Assembly (NCBI GenBank): GCA_023439305.1
Contig: JAEXOO010000035.1
Span: 219,378 to 283,377 of the forward strand
Length of the DNA stretch: 64,000 nucleotides
Reading direction: 5' to 3'
DNA from: Pseudomonadota bacterium
GTDB lineage: Bacteria; Pseudomonadota; Gammaproteobacteria; Burkholderiales; Burkholderiaceae_B
In this document: positions 23,600 through 31,723 of the stretch, in pieces
Numbering within the stretch: position 1 is the stretch's first letter
Layout: each line of letters starts with the position of its first letter
Made by a program: the position numbers and the translations under genes
The notes under the pieces: generated by a model
What the model was told of the DNA's origin: nothing
Database searches by the model: none
What the model saw: only the letters and a program-made list of their open reading frames with translations

Positions 23600-24568
23600 A
23601 TGAAAACACTGTTTCGCACCTTGATCGGTCTGAGCGCGGCCTGCCTGTGCGCTGCCGCTTCAGCCGCTTCCTTCCCCAGCAAGCCGGTGACCCTGATCGT
23701 TCCTTTCCCCGCCGGCGGCACAACAGATATTCTGGCCCGGGACATCGGCAATGAGCTGGCGCGCCTCTGGAATCAACCCGTCATCATCGACAACAAAGGT
23801 GGAGCCAGCGGCACCATCGGCTCTGCGAATCTGACCCGCAGCAAAGCCGATGGCTATACCTTAATGGTCACGGCCACCCATCACATCATCAACCCGACCT
23901 TGCTCAAAGCCAGCATTCCCTACGACACAAAAACGGCCTTCACGAATCTGGCCATGCTCGCAACCGTGCCCAGCGTCCTGGTCGTGAACAAGAACTTCCC
24001 ACCCCAGACGGTTCAGGAGCTGATTGATCTGGCAAAGCAAAAGCCGGGCACGATCAATTTCGGCTCGGCCGGCATCGGCGGCGCCAACCACTTGGCCGGC
24101 GAGTTGTTCGCGCACATGGCCGGCATTGAGCTGACCCACATTCCCTACCGGGGCGCCGCCCCCTCGCTCAGCGACCTGCTGGCGGGACAGATCCCCATGA
24201 TGTTCGACTCGGTCCCCGGCGTGATTGCCCATATCAACTCCGGCGCGCTGCGCGCTCTTGGGGTCAGCTCCGCACAGGCCATCCCGCAATTGCCCGATGT
24301 TCCGCCCATTGCACAGGCGGGCGTGCCGGGCTTCGAGGCAGTCGCAATGTTCGGCCTGTACGGTCCGGCCGGCCTTGCGCCCGAAGTCGTAGGAAAAATC
24401 GAGCAGGATATGGCAAAGGTCCTGACTTCGGACACCATCCGGCAACGCTTCGAACAGTTAGGGGCCACACCCGGCACATTGAGCCAGGCCGAGTTTTCCA
24501 CCTACGTAGACCAGGAAATTGACAAGTGGCAGCAGGTTATCGAATCCGCCGGAATTTCCCTGGAATAA
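23600..24568 (+). CDS. Bug-family periplasmic binding protein (orphan, in catabolic operon)
   Basis: This 322-residue protein has a signal peptide (1-22, ASA) and the typical SFPSKPVTLIVPFPAGGTTD and DGYTLMV segments of Bug proteins. No TctAB partner is adjacent. It lies inside the catabolic operon, between the MaoC pair and the CoA-transferase, so it probably captures the acid that the operon degrades. Two Bug genes under one IclR regulator suggests two related ligands, or one high- and one low-affinity form (inference). Confidence 0.9.
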   Translation: MKTLFRTLIGLSAACLCAAASAASFPSKPVTLIVPFPAGGTTDILARDIGNELARLWNQPVIIDNKGGASGTIGSANLTRSKADGYTLMVTATHHIINPTLLKASIPYDTKTAFTNLAMLATVPSVLVVNKNFPPQTVQELIDLAKQKPGTINFGSAGIGGANHLAGELFAHMAGIELTHIPYRGAAPSLSDLLAGQIPMMFDSVPGVIAHINSGALRALGVSSAQAIPQLPDVPPIAQAGVPGFEAVAMFGLYGPAGLAPEVVGKIEQDMAKVLTSDTIRQRFEQLGATPGTLSQAEFSTYVDQEIDKWQQVIESAGISLE

Positions 24569-24601
24569 CCCAGCCCACTCTTGAATAGCGAGATAACAAC
24601 C

Positions 24602-25876
24602 ATGTCAGCCAATACGTCCCCCAGCATTGAAAAGGACCTAGCCGCGGATCAGACGCCTCGCGCGCTCGCCGATCTGCGTATTCTGGATCTTTCCCGTATT
24701 CTCGCCGGGCCCTGGTGCACGCAGAACCTGGCTGATCTGGGCGCAGAGGTCATCAAGATAGAGCGCCCGGGAAAAGGCGACGACACGCGAGCCTGGGGAC
24801 CACCCTGGCTACCGAACGAAGCCCCCGGCTCACAACGCGACTCCTCCTACTATTCGGCCGCCAATCGAGGCAAGAAATCGGTGACGGTCGACATCACCAC
24901 CGTTGAAGGCCAAGAAATCATTCATGCTCTGGTCAAAAACTGCGACGTCGTGGTGGAGAACTTCAAGGTCGGCAACCTCAAGAAGTATGGCTTGGATTAC
25001 GACACGCTCCGGAACATCAATCCAGCCATCATCTATTGTTCCATCACCGGATTTGGTCAGACCGGCCCCTATGCGCATCGCCCCGGATACGATTTTGTAT
25101 TCCAGGGCATGGGCGGCATGATGAGCATCACGGGAGAGCGCGACGACCTGCCGGGCGGCGGACCGCAAAAAGTGGGCATTGCCCTGGCCGATATCGTCAC
25201 GGGCATGTACGCCACCACCGCTATTCTGGCCGCCGTCCACTACAGGAGCAGAACCGGCCAAGGCCAGCATATCGACATGGCCTTGCTGGACAGCATCGTG
25301 GCCTTGGGCAGCAACCAGGTGACCGCCTTTTTCGCGGCCGGCGACATTCCCAAGCGCATGGGCAATGCCCATATGAGTTTGGTGCCGTACGGCGTCTACC
25401 CTACACGCAACGGCCATATCATCATTGCCATCGGCAACGACCAGCAATGGATGCGTTTCTGTGAACTGATAGAGCGGCCGGATCTGGCCTCCGACCAGAC
25501 CTATGCCACGGTGAGCGGCCGCATCATTAACCGGACCGATCTGGATGCGCAGCTCATCATCAGCCTGAAGAAACAAGACTCGGATACCTGGTTGAGGCTT
25601 CTGGAGCAAGGCGGCGTACCCTGCGGCCCGATCAACAACTACAGCGAAGTATTCCAGAACCCGCAAGTGCAACATCGTCAACTGCATGTCCGCCAAGAAC
25701 GCCATGACGGCGCGCGTATTGACTCTGCCGCCTCGCCGCTCAGGCTGAGCGAAACGCCGCCCGCCTACGACCTGCCCCCGCCCATGGTGGGCCAGCATAC
25801 CGACGAGGTCCTGCAGGCCGTGCTGGACATGAGCAGTGAGCGCTTGGCGCAACTGCGCGCCCGTCGCATTCTATAA
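24602..25876 (+). CDS. Family III CoA-transferase (CaiB/BaiF)
   Basis: This 424-residue protein has the family III pattern LRILDLSRILAGPWCTQNLADLGAEVIKIE at its N-terminus, RPGYDFVFQGMGGMMSITG in the middle, and the candidate nucleophile Asp197 in ALADIVTG. Such enzymes transfer CoA between carboxylic acids through aspartyl anhydride and thioester intermediates. A TTG at 24581 could extend it by seven residues, but ATG 24602 is preferred. In this operon it probably activates the acid that the MaoC pair then hydrates. Confidence 0.9.
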   Translation: MSANTSPSIEKDLAADQTPRALADLRILDLSRILAGPWCTQNLADLGAEVIKIERPGKGDDTRAWGPPWLPNEAPGSQRDSSYYSAANRGKKSVTVDITTVEGQEIIHALVKNCDVVVENFKVGNLKKYGLDYDTLRNINPAIIYCSITGFGQTGPYAHRPGYDFVFQGMGGMMSITGERDDLPGGGPQKVGIALADIVTGMYATTAILAAVHYRSRTGQGQHIDMALLDSIVALGSNQVTAFFAAGDIPKRMGNAHMSLVPYGVYPTRNGHIIIAIGNDQQWMRFCELIERPDLASDQTYATVSGRIINRTDLDAQLIISLKKQDSDTWLRLLEQGGVPCGPINNYSEVFQNPQVQHRQLHVRQERHDGARIDSAASPLRLSETPPAYDLPPPMVGQHTDEVLQAVLDMSSERLAQLRARRIL

Positions 25877-25899
25877 ATCGATCACCTGACGACAAGACC

Positions 25900-27102
25900 A
25901 TGACAGAAGCCTATATATGTGATGCCGTCCGTACCCCCTTCGGGCGTTACGGAGGCATCCTCTCCACCCTGCGATGTGATGACCTTGCCGCGCTACCCTT
26001 ACGCGAACTCATGGCTCGCCAACCGCAAGCCGACTGGGAAGCGCTGGACGACGTACTGTACGGTTGCGCCAATCAGGCCGGTGAGGACAATCGAAATGTC
26101 GCTCGGATGGCAACATTGCTGGCGGGCCTGCCCATGCAGGTTCCGGCTGCCACGATTAATCGCCTGTGCGCATCCAGTCTGGATGCGCTGGGAACCGCGG
26201 CGCGCGCCATCAAGAGCGGTGAAGCCCAATTACTGATGGCCGGCGGCGTAGAAAGCATGTCGCGGGCGCCCTATGTGCTGGGCAAGGCGGACCAACCCTT
26301 TGCACGCCAACAGTCGCTCTATGACACAACCCTGGGCTGGCGCTTCGTCAACCCAGCCTTCCAGGCGCAGTTCGGTATCGATTCCATGCCTGAGACTGCT
26401 GAAAACGTCGCCCACCAATTTGCCATCTCGCGCGAAGACCAGGATGCATTTGCGTTACGCAGCCAGCAACGCGCCGCCCGCGCTATAGCAGACAAGCTAT
26501 TTGCCAGCGAGATCATGAGTGTCGACATCCCTGGCATCAAAGGCGCACGCACTGTGGCCGAAGTCGATGAACACCCCCGCCTGAGCAGTGTCGAGGCGTT
26601 ATCGCGTCTGAAACCCGTCGTCCACGCCCAAGGCACCGTGACCGCTGGAAACGCTTCAGGCCTGAACGACGGCGCAGGTGCCTTACTGCTGGCCTCGGAG
26701 ACTGCCGCGCACCGGCACGGACTGACACCTCGCGCGCGTATCGTCGGCATGGCCGTGGCCGGACTGCCCCCCCGCATCATGGGCTATGGGCCCGCTCCTG
26801 CGATTCGCAAAGTACTGGCCCTGACCGGACTGCGCCTGGAACAGATGGATGTCATTGAACTGAATGAAGCCTTTGCCGCCCAGGCTCTGGCCGTTCTGCG
26901 CGACCTGGGTTTGCCCGATGACGCCCCCCATGTCAACCCGAACGGCGGTGCGATCGCGCTAGGCCATCCGCTCGGTGCATCCGGTGCGCGCCTGGCCATG
27001 ACGACAACCGCGCAACTACAGCGCACTCAAGGCCGCTATGCATTGATTTCGATGTGCATCGGCGTGGGCCAGGGGATCGCCCTGATTCTGGAGCGGGCAT
27101 GA
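25900..27102 (+). CDS. pcaF: Beta-ketoadipyl-CoA thiolase (PcaF/PaaJ type)
   Basis: This 400-residue thiolase has the nucleophile Cys90 in NRLCASSLDALG, His356 in GGAIALGHPLG and Cys386 in MCIGVGQG. The N-terminal AYICDAVRTPFGRYGG and the ANQAGEDNRNVARMA segment are typical of PcaF, the enzyme that splits 3-oxoadipyl-CoA to succinyl-CoA and acetyl-CoA. The following pcaI/pcaJ-like genes support this specificity over a general acetyl-CoA acetyltransferase. Its stop overlaps the pcaI start (ATGA). Confidence 0.88.
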   Translation: MTEAYICDAVRTPFGRYGGILSTLRCDDLAALPLRELMARQPQADWEALDDVLYGCANQAGEDNRNVARMATLLAGLPMQVPAATINRLCASSLDALGTAARAIKSGEAQLLMAGGVESMSRAPYVLGKADQPFARQQSLYDTTLGWRFVNPAFQAQFGIDSMPETAENVAHQFAISREDQDAFALRSQQRAARAIADKLFASEIMSVDIPGIKGARTVAEVDEHPRLSSVEALSRLKPVVHAQGTVTAGNASGLNDGAGALLLASETAAHRHGLTPRARIVGMAVAGLPPRIMGYGPAPAIRKVLALTGLRLEQMDVIELNEAFAAQALAVLRDLGLPDDAPHVNPNGGAIALGHPLGASGARLAMTTTAQLQRTQGRYALISMCIGVGQGIALILERA

Positions 27103-27773
27103 AATCCAAATTATGCGATACGGCCCTGCAGGCTGTCAGTCCGATTCATGATGGCGCCACCGTGCTGATCAGCGGCTTTAGCGGAGCCGGCGTACCCGAA
27201 CACCTGATCGATGCCCTGGTCGCGCATGGGTCACGAAACCTGACTCTGGTCCACAACAATGCAGGCAATGCCATGACCGGTGTTGCCAAACTCCTGGCGG
27301 CCGGCCAAGTCGCCAAAATCATCTGCTCGTTTCCCCGCTCCTGGGAATCCCATGTCTTTGACAGCCTTTACCAAGCCGGCAAGATTGAACTGGAGATTGT
27401 TCCTCAGGGCACGCTGGCTGAACGGCTGCGGGCGGCCGGGTCAGGCCTGGGCGGTTTCTTCACGCCCAGCGGCTACGGAACCGACCTGGCCATCGGCAAG
27501 GAAACTCGACTTTTCCACGGCCGAGGCCAGATATTCGAAACTGCCTTGCCAGGCGACTTTGCCTTGATACAGGCCCGCCGGGCCGACCACTGGGGCAATT
27601 TGCAGTACCGCATGGCTGCCCGCAACTTCGGTCCTGTCATGTGCATGGCTGGCCGGCACACCATCGTCGAAGTCGACGATATCGTACCGTCAGGAAGCCT
27701 GGACCCGGAATGCGTCGTCACCTCCGGCGCCTTTATTCAAACCGTCGTCAACAGCAGGAGGCAGACATCGTGA
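27099..27773 (+). CDS. pcaI: 3-oxoadipate CoA-transferase subunit A
   Basis: This 224-residue protein has the subunit A pattern DGATVLISGFSGAGVPEHLIDAL, the ICSFPRS and VPQGTLAERLRAAGSGLGGFFTP segments, and RMAARNFGPVMCMA at the C-terminal side. It resembles PcaI/ScoA of family I CoA-transferases, which move CoA from succinyl-CoA to 3-oxoadipate or acetoacetate. The ATG at 27099 is set by the four-base overlap with the thiolase. Subunit B follows with a GTGA overlap. Confidence 0.9.
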   Translation: MKSKLCDTALQAVSPIHDGATVLISGFSGAGVPEHLIDALVAHGSRNLTLVHNNAGNAMTGVAKLLAAGQVAKIICSFPRSWESHVFDSLYQAGKIELEIVPQGTLAERLRAAGSGLGGFFTPSGYGTDLAIGKETRLFHGRGQIFETALPGDFALIQARRADHWGNLQYRMAARNFGPVMCMAGRHTIVEVDDIVPSGSLDPECVVTSGAFIQTVVNSRRQTS

Positions 27774-28450
27774 GCCAGTGGCACGCCGTATCGCGCGAAG
27801 CCATCGCGCGCCAAGTCGTCCGGGACATTCCGGCCGGCTCCGTTATCAATCTGGGCATAGGTCTGCCCGAACGGGTGGGCGATTATCTACCCGCAGACGC
27901 CGGCATCGTCGTCCATACCGAAAATGGCATTATCGGCAGCGGTCCCATCGTCGCCCCACCCTTTCAGGATTTCGACTTGATCAATGCCGGCCGCAAACCT
28001 GTGCAACTGATTCCTGGCGGCCATTTCGTGGATCACGTCGACTCCTTCGCACTGGTGCGCGGGGGCCACCTGGATATTACCGTCTTGGGCGCTTTTCAGG
28101 TCTCAGCAAATGGCGACCTGGCCAACTGGTCAACCGGCGACCCCAATTCGCTGCCCTCCCCAGGAGGAGCAATGGACCTGGCCGTGGGAGCCAAACAGGT
28201 ATTCGCCATGATGAATCTGTTCGATAAAAGCGGCCGCGCCAAGCTGTGTCGCCAATGCTCCTTGCCCTTGACCGCTTCCGGTGTCGTCACGCAACTGTAC
28301 ACAGATCTGGCCGTGTTCCAGCTAAGCCAGACAGCCCCTCCGATGGTACGAGCTCTCGTGCAGGAACTGGACCTCGATACCCTGCAAGATCTTCTTCAGC
28401 TGGAACTCGACGCTGACCCGCAAGGTATCGCCCCCTACCTGACCGCCTGA
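27770..28450 (+). CDS. pcaJ: 3-oxoadipate CoA-transferase subunit B
   Basis: This 226-residue protein has NLGIGLPERVGDYLP and the catalytic glutamate Glu51 in HTENG, which forms the enzyme-CoA thioester. The GGHLDITVLGAFQVS and GDLANWSTGDPNSLPSPGGAMDLA stretches are close to PcaJ. The GTG start at 27770 overlaps the pcaI stop. It is the last gene of the maoC-led operon. The beta-ketoadipate assignment is stronger than acetoacetate because of the PcaF-like thiolase. Confidence 0.9.
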   Translation: MSQWHAVSREAIARQVVRDIPAGSVINLGIGLPERVGDYLPADAGIVVHTENGIIGSGPIVAPPFQDFDLINAGRKPVQLIPGGHFVDHVDSFALVRGGHLDITVLGAFQVSANGDLANWSTGDPNSLPSPGGAMDLAVGAKQVFAMMNLFDKSGRAKLCRQCSLPLTASGVVTQLYTDLAVFQLSQTAPPMVRALVQELDLDTLQDLLQLELDADPQGIAPYLTA

Positions 28451-28484
28451 CAACCCCCATCGCCTGCGCGCAAGCGGGTCCGCG

Positions 28485-30074
28485 CTACTCTCTCATCAAG
28501 CCCTGGCGCATCAGCAGCAACTTCAGATCCGCCATGACCTTGACCGCCTTGGCATCCAGATTACGCTGCCCCTTCAGGCTGGCGCCGTCGTTGCCTGGAA
28601 CACGGCCCGCGGTCCAGGCATCGCACAGGCTGCGGCGGATCTCCGCATCGCTGGCCTGACCCTTAGCCATTTGCAGCAACATCAGATACTCGGCGTCTGT
28701 CAGATTGATGTTGGCGCCGTTGTGCCAGCGGTTGTATTGACCTATGCCTTCGTGAACCTGGCGGCGCCACTCCAACAAGGATGCAAAACCGGCCAACAGA
28801 CCCTGCTGAGTCCAGGCCTGAGACGTGCCATCGTCCAGCTCCATGGTGTAACGGCCAAAGTTGAACAGAGCCTCTAATGCCGCCTGTGCTTTTTCAGGTG
28901 ACTGCACATCCTGGGTTTGCAGTAGTCGTTGAACAATTTCCTGACCGCTCACAGCCTGCGGCCACGCTTGATGAAGAGCCTCCAAAGCCACCTGCAATCC
29001 GGCGTTATCGACGTGCAGCAGCTCGCCTCGGGCCGTCTTGTAGGCTCGCATTTGATCAGAGGCGTCGTCGTTTTTCTTGGTCGGTTCAAAATAACCTGCA
29101 AAGCGTAGATCGACTAAACGGCTCATATCTGGACTGATCGATATTTCATTTTCCCGATCGGCATGTACCAGTATGCTCTTGCGAAAGTTGCGTCCCACCG
29201 CGAAATCCAGATACTGCTGACGCATCAAGCGGTTCTGCCCTAAGGCGATCAAGCTGTGATTCAGCTGTACGTTCAGCCCGAATATCTGGCTGTTTTCCAG
29301 GCGCGGCTCCGAATCGCCCACATGGGTCAGGCCGGCCTGCTGGGCTGCATCGGCAAACTCTGCAAAATAGCAAGGGCTATTAAAAGTTTCCAGATACTCG
29401 TGGGCAATGTAGTAATCGGAGTGAGTGCGCAACTGCTGTACAGCGCCTTGCAAGGACGGGCGCAAAGGGTTGCTGGCCGCCAGTCCATCGGACAGCAGGG
29501 TCAACATAGCCTTGGCGCTGTCCACCTTTTGGTCGTCATCCGCAAAGTGGCTATGCAGCAGCATAGCGTCACGCACAATCTCGCCTGCCTTCCATCCCGG
29601 ATACGTGTTGTAGCTGATATAGGCTACGCCGCTAGGGGACAGATTTTCGCGGCAGACGCGCAAAATATCCTGACGCACCTCAGGTGGCACCCAGCTAAAT
29701 ACGCCATGCACAATGATGTAGTCGAACTGCCCGAATTCAGGCGTAATGTCGCTGATGCTCATAGCATGCAGTCGCACATTGAGCAGCCCCATATGCTTGA
29801 CCAGAGCCTGGCCTTGCTCTATCTGCACCGACGACAGATCCACCCCCACCGCCTGCGCCTGCGGATGTAGAGCCGCAAAGGGAATCAAGTTGCCGCCGGC
29901 AGCGCAGCCGAGCTCCAATACCCGCGCCTGCCGCAGCGCAACGGTTTCAACGCCATAGACGTGGGCCGCTGCCCTCAGGTGGGCCGGCGCCGTGTAAGAA
30001 AACGGATTCGACGTATATGGCTGTCTGTTGTAATGTTCGGCTATCTTCTGATCAAAATCGACAATGGCATCCAC
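28485..30074 (-). CDS. SAM-dependent methyltransferase with PKMT-type regulatory domain; possible flagellin lysine methyltransferase
   Basis: This 529-residue protein has SAM motif I VLELGCAAGG (52-61), the acidic loop GVDLS, motif FDYIIVHGVFSWVP, and a large C-terminal half of the methyltransferase-regulatory (PF10119-like) type, an arrangement shared with rickettsial protein-lysine methyltransferases that modify surface OmpB. It lies directly downstream of fliA on the same strand. Salmonella methylates flagellin lysines with FliB, an unrelated enzyme, and no fliB-like gene is seen here. A flagellin-modifying role is inference. The GTG at 30074 has GGAG six bases upstream. Confidence 0.75.
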   Translation of the reverse strand: MDAIVDFDQKIAEHYNRQPYTSNPFSYTAPAHLRAAAHVYGVETVALRQARVLELGCAAGGNLIPFAALHPQAQAVGVDLSSVQIEQGQALVKHMGLLNVRLHAMSISDITPEFGQFDYIIVHGVFSWVPPEVRQDILRVCRENLSPSGVAYISYNTYPGWKAGEIVRDAMLLHSHFADDDQKVDSAKAMLTLLSDGLAASNPLRPSLQGAVQQLRTHSDYYIAHEYLETFNSPCYFAEFADAAQQAGLTHVGDSEPRLENSQIFGLNVQLNHSLIALGQNRLMRQQYLDFAVGRNFRKSILVHADRENEISISPDMSRLVDLRFAGYFEPTKKNDDASDQMRAYKTARGELLHVDNAGLQVALEALHQAWPQAVSGQEIVQRLLQTQDVQSPEKAQAALEALFNFGRYTMELDDGTSQAWTQQGLLAGFASLLEWRRQVHEGIGQYNRWHNGANINLTDAEYLMLLQMAKGQASDAEIRRSLCDAWTAGRVPGNDGASLKGQRNLDAKAVKVMADLKLLLMRQGLMRE

Positions 30075-30238
30075 ATCGGACTCCGGCAGTGTGCAAAGCC
30101 GTCAGGATAAGATGGGAGCATCAATCCCAAACCTTCGATCAAGCACCCGAAAAGGCCTGGCTTTGCCGGACAGCACGCCTCTTGCCCACGAAAGCCGATC
30201 CGCAGCCGGATCAATTAAAACAGGCATAAAAACGGCAG

Positions 30239-31000
30239 TTACAACAGAACCTGAAACTCCGCGCTGTCGGAAATGGCATCCCATTGATCTTTGGCCAGAC
30301 TGGCCCGGATACGCGCCACGGCCTGGCTGCGCAGCTGCGACACCCGTCCTTCTGTCACGCCCAGCACCAAAGCGATTTCTTTTTGATTCAGATCTTGTTC
30401 AAACTGCAGGGAAAGCAGCAGTTTCTCCCTTTCCGGCAATTGATCAATAGCGACGATCAGCGCCTGACGCAAGCCCTGGGAGGTCAGTAAATTCAATGGG
30501 TTATCGAAATAGGCCTGCTCCCGAGTGCTGTCCTCCAGGAACTCCAGCGCATCCGTACCCGTATCGGCGTGACGCGTCAGGTCTTCATAATGAATGATCT
30601 GCACCCCGGCCGCCTCGTCCAGCAATTCGTAATAATCATCCAGCGGCAGGCCCAATGCCTGGGCGACCTCTGTTTCGGAGGGTTCGCGCAAAAGCTGTTG
30701 CCGCAAAACGCTGACAGCGGTTTCGATTTGTTTGGCTTTGGTGCGAACGCTGCGCGGCAACCAGTCCTGACTTCGAAGCTCGTCCAGCATGGCGCCCCGA
30801 ATACGCGTGACGGCATACGTTTCGAATTGGGCGTCGGCTACAACTTGATAACGCCGCACGGCATCCAGCAAGCCCATCATGCCCGCCTGCATCAGGTCAT
30901 CCAGCTCTACACTGGAAGGCAGGCGCGACACCAGCTGGAGCGCCTGACGGCGCACCAAAGGGGCGTACTGCTCGACCAGGACGTCTTCAGAGCGAGGCAT
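30239..31000 (-). CDS. fliA: RNA polymerase sigma-28 factor FliA
   Basis: This ~253-residue sigma factor has region 2 (DDLMQAGMMGLLDAVRRY, FETYAVTRIRGAMLDELR), region 3, and region 4 (LNQKEIALVLGVTEGRVSQLRSQAVARI). It directs transcription of late flagellar and chemotaxis genes; three matching promoters are found in this window. The ATG at 31000 lacks a clear Shine-Dalgarno and a TTG at 31012 is possible. It is divergent from flaG-fliDST, whose promoter it should recognise. Confidence 0.93.
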   Translation of the reverse strand: MPRSEDVLVEQYAPLVRRQALQLVSRLPSSVELDDLMQAGMMGLLDAVRRYQVVADAQFETYAVTRIRGAMLDELRSQDWLPRSVRTKAKQIETAVSVLRQQLLREPSETEVAQALGLPLDDYYELLDEAAGVQIIHYEDLTRHADTGTDALEFLEDSTREQAYFDNPLNLLTSQGLRQALIVAIDQLPEREKLLLSLQFEQDLNQKEIALVLGVTEGRVSQLRSQAVARIRASLAKDQWDAISDSAEFQVLL

Positions 31001-31129
31001 GGACAGACACAAATTCCGGACAATAGAGACTTGCTCATTTTGCCCCCCTGCCCAGTACCACAGTCTTCAAATCAGACAGACTTTCCGCATCTTATTCAGC
31101 CTTTATCGACCTCTGCGGCAAAAAATACC

Positions 31130-31156
31130 TAAAGTTAGACCCGCGCATGCCGTAAT
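31130..31156 (+). promoter_or_regulatory. Sigma-28 promoter of flaG-fliD-fliS-fliT
   Basis: TAAAGTTA, 11 bases, GCCGTAAT: near-consensus FliA boxes with exact spacing. It lies between divergent fliA and flaG. Confidence 0.88.
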
Positions 31157-31233
31157 CGAAACGTTGCAGACGCAGGCGCCAAGCTCGGCTCTATAGCAGG
31201 GGCCTGTCACCAAGCCCCTTCTGGAGTGATGTC

Positions 31234-31635
31234 ATGATCAACTCAGTTTCACCTCAAACGACTGCCTTGGCGCCCCTTGCTGCACCCGTAGAGCAAAACC
31301 CGGGCGCAATTCAACCCTCTGCCGCCACCACAGTTACCCCTGTGCAGGAAAGCAATACGGACACCCAATTGCAGCAACGCTGGCCTGACCGCCGGGAGCC
31401 CACGCCCGGCATGGTGAACACACTGGACGACACCCTGGATGAGATCAACAACTCGCTGCAGGCCTGGTCGACCGGCATCCGCTTTGACATGGACGACGAG
31501 GCTCAGCGCCTGGTGGTATCCATCGTAGACAACAGCACAGGCGAAGTATTGCGCACCGTGCCTTCCGATGCCGTCATCCAGATAGCCAAGATGATTGTGC
31601 AATTACAGGGCAATGCCGTCAGTGTGAAGGCATAA
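31234..31635 (+). CDS. flaG: FlaG family flagellar protein
   Basis: This 133-residue protein has a low-complexity N-terminus and the FlaG C-terminal domain (GIRFDMDDEAQRLVVSIVDN, GEVLRTVPSD). FlaG influences filament length in some bacteria; its exact role is unclear. It is the first gene after a sigma-28 promoter and precedes fliD by 88 bases, the usual place. Confidence 0.88.
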   Translation: MINSVSPQTTALAPLAAPVEQNPGAIQPSAATTVTPVQESNTDTQLQQRWPDRREPTPGMVNTLDDTLDEINNSLQAWSTGIRFDMDDEAQRLVVSIVDNSTGEVLRTVPSDAVIQIAKMIVQLQGNAVSVKA

Positions 31636-31678
31636 AACCAAACAAGCAGCGAAACCCCCCATTGACATGGGCTTTGCT

Positions 31679-31700
31679 CGCGACAAAATCGCGACAAAAT
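31679..31700. repeat. Tandem 11-mer upstream of fliD
   Basis: CGCGACAAAAT occurs twice with no gap between flaG and fliD. It is too short to assign a role; it could be a small binding site or a replication slip. Confidence 0.5.
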
Positions 31701-31723
31701 AGGATATTACAGGAGTATTTAAC

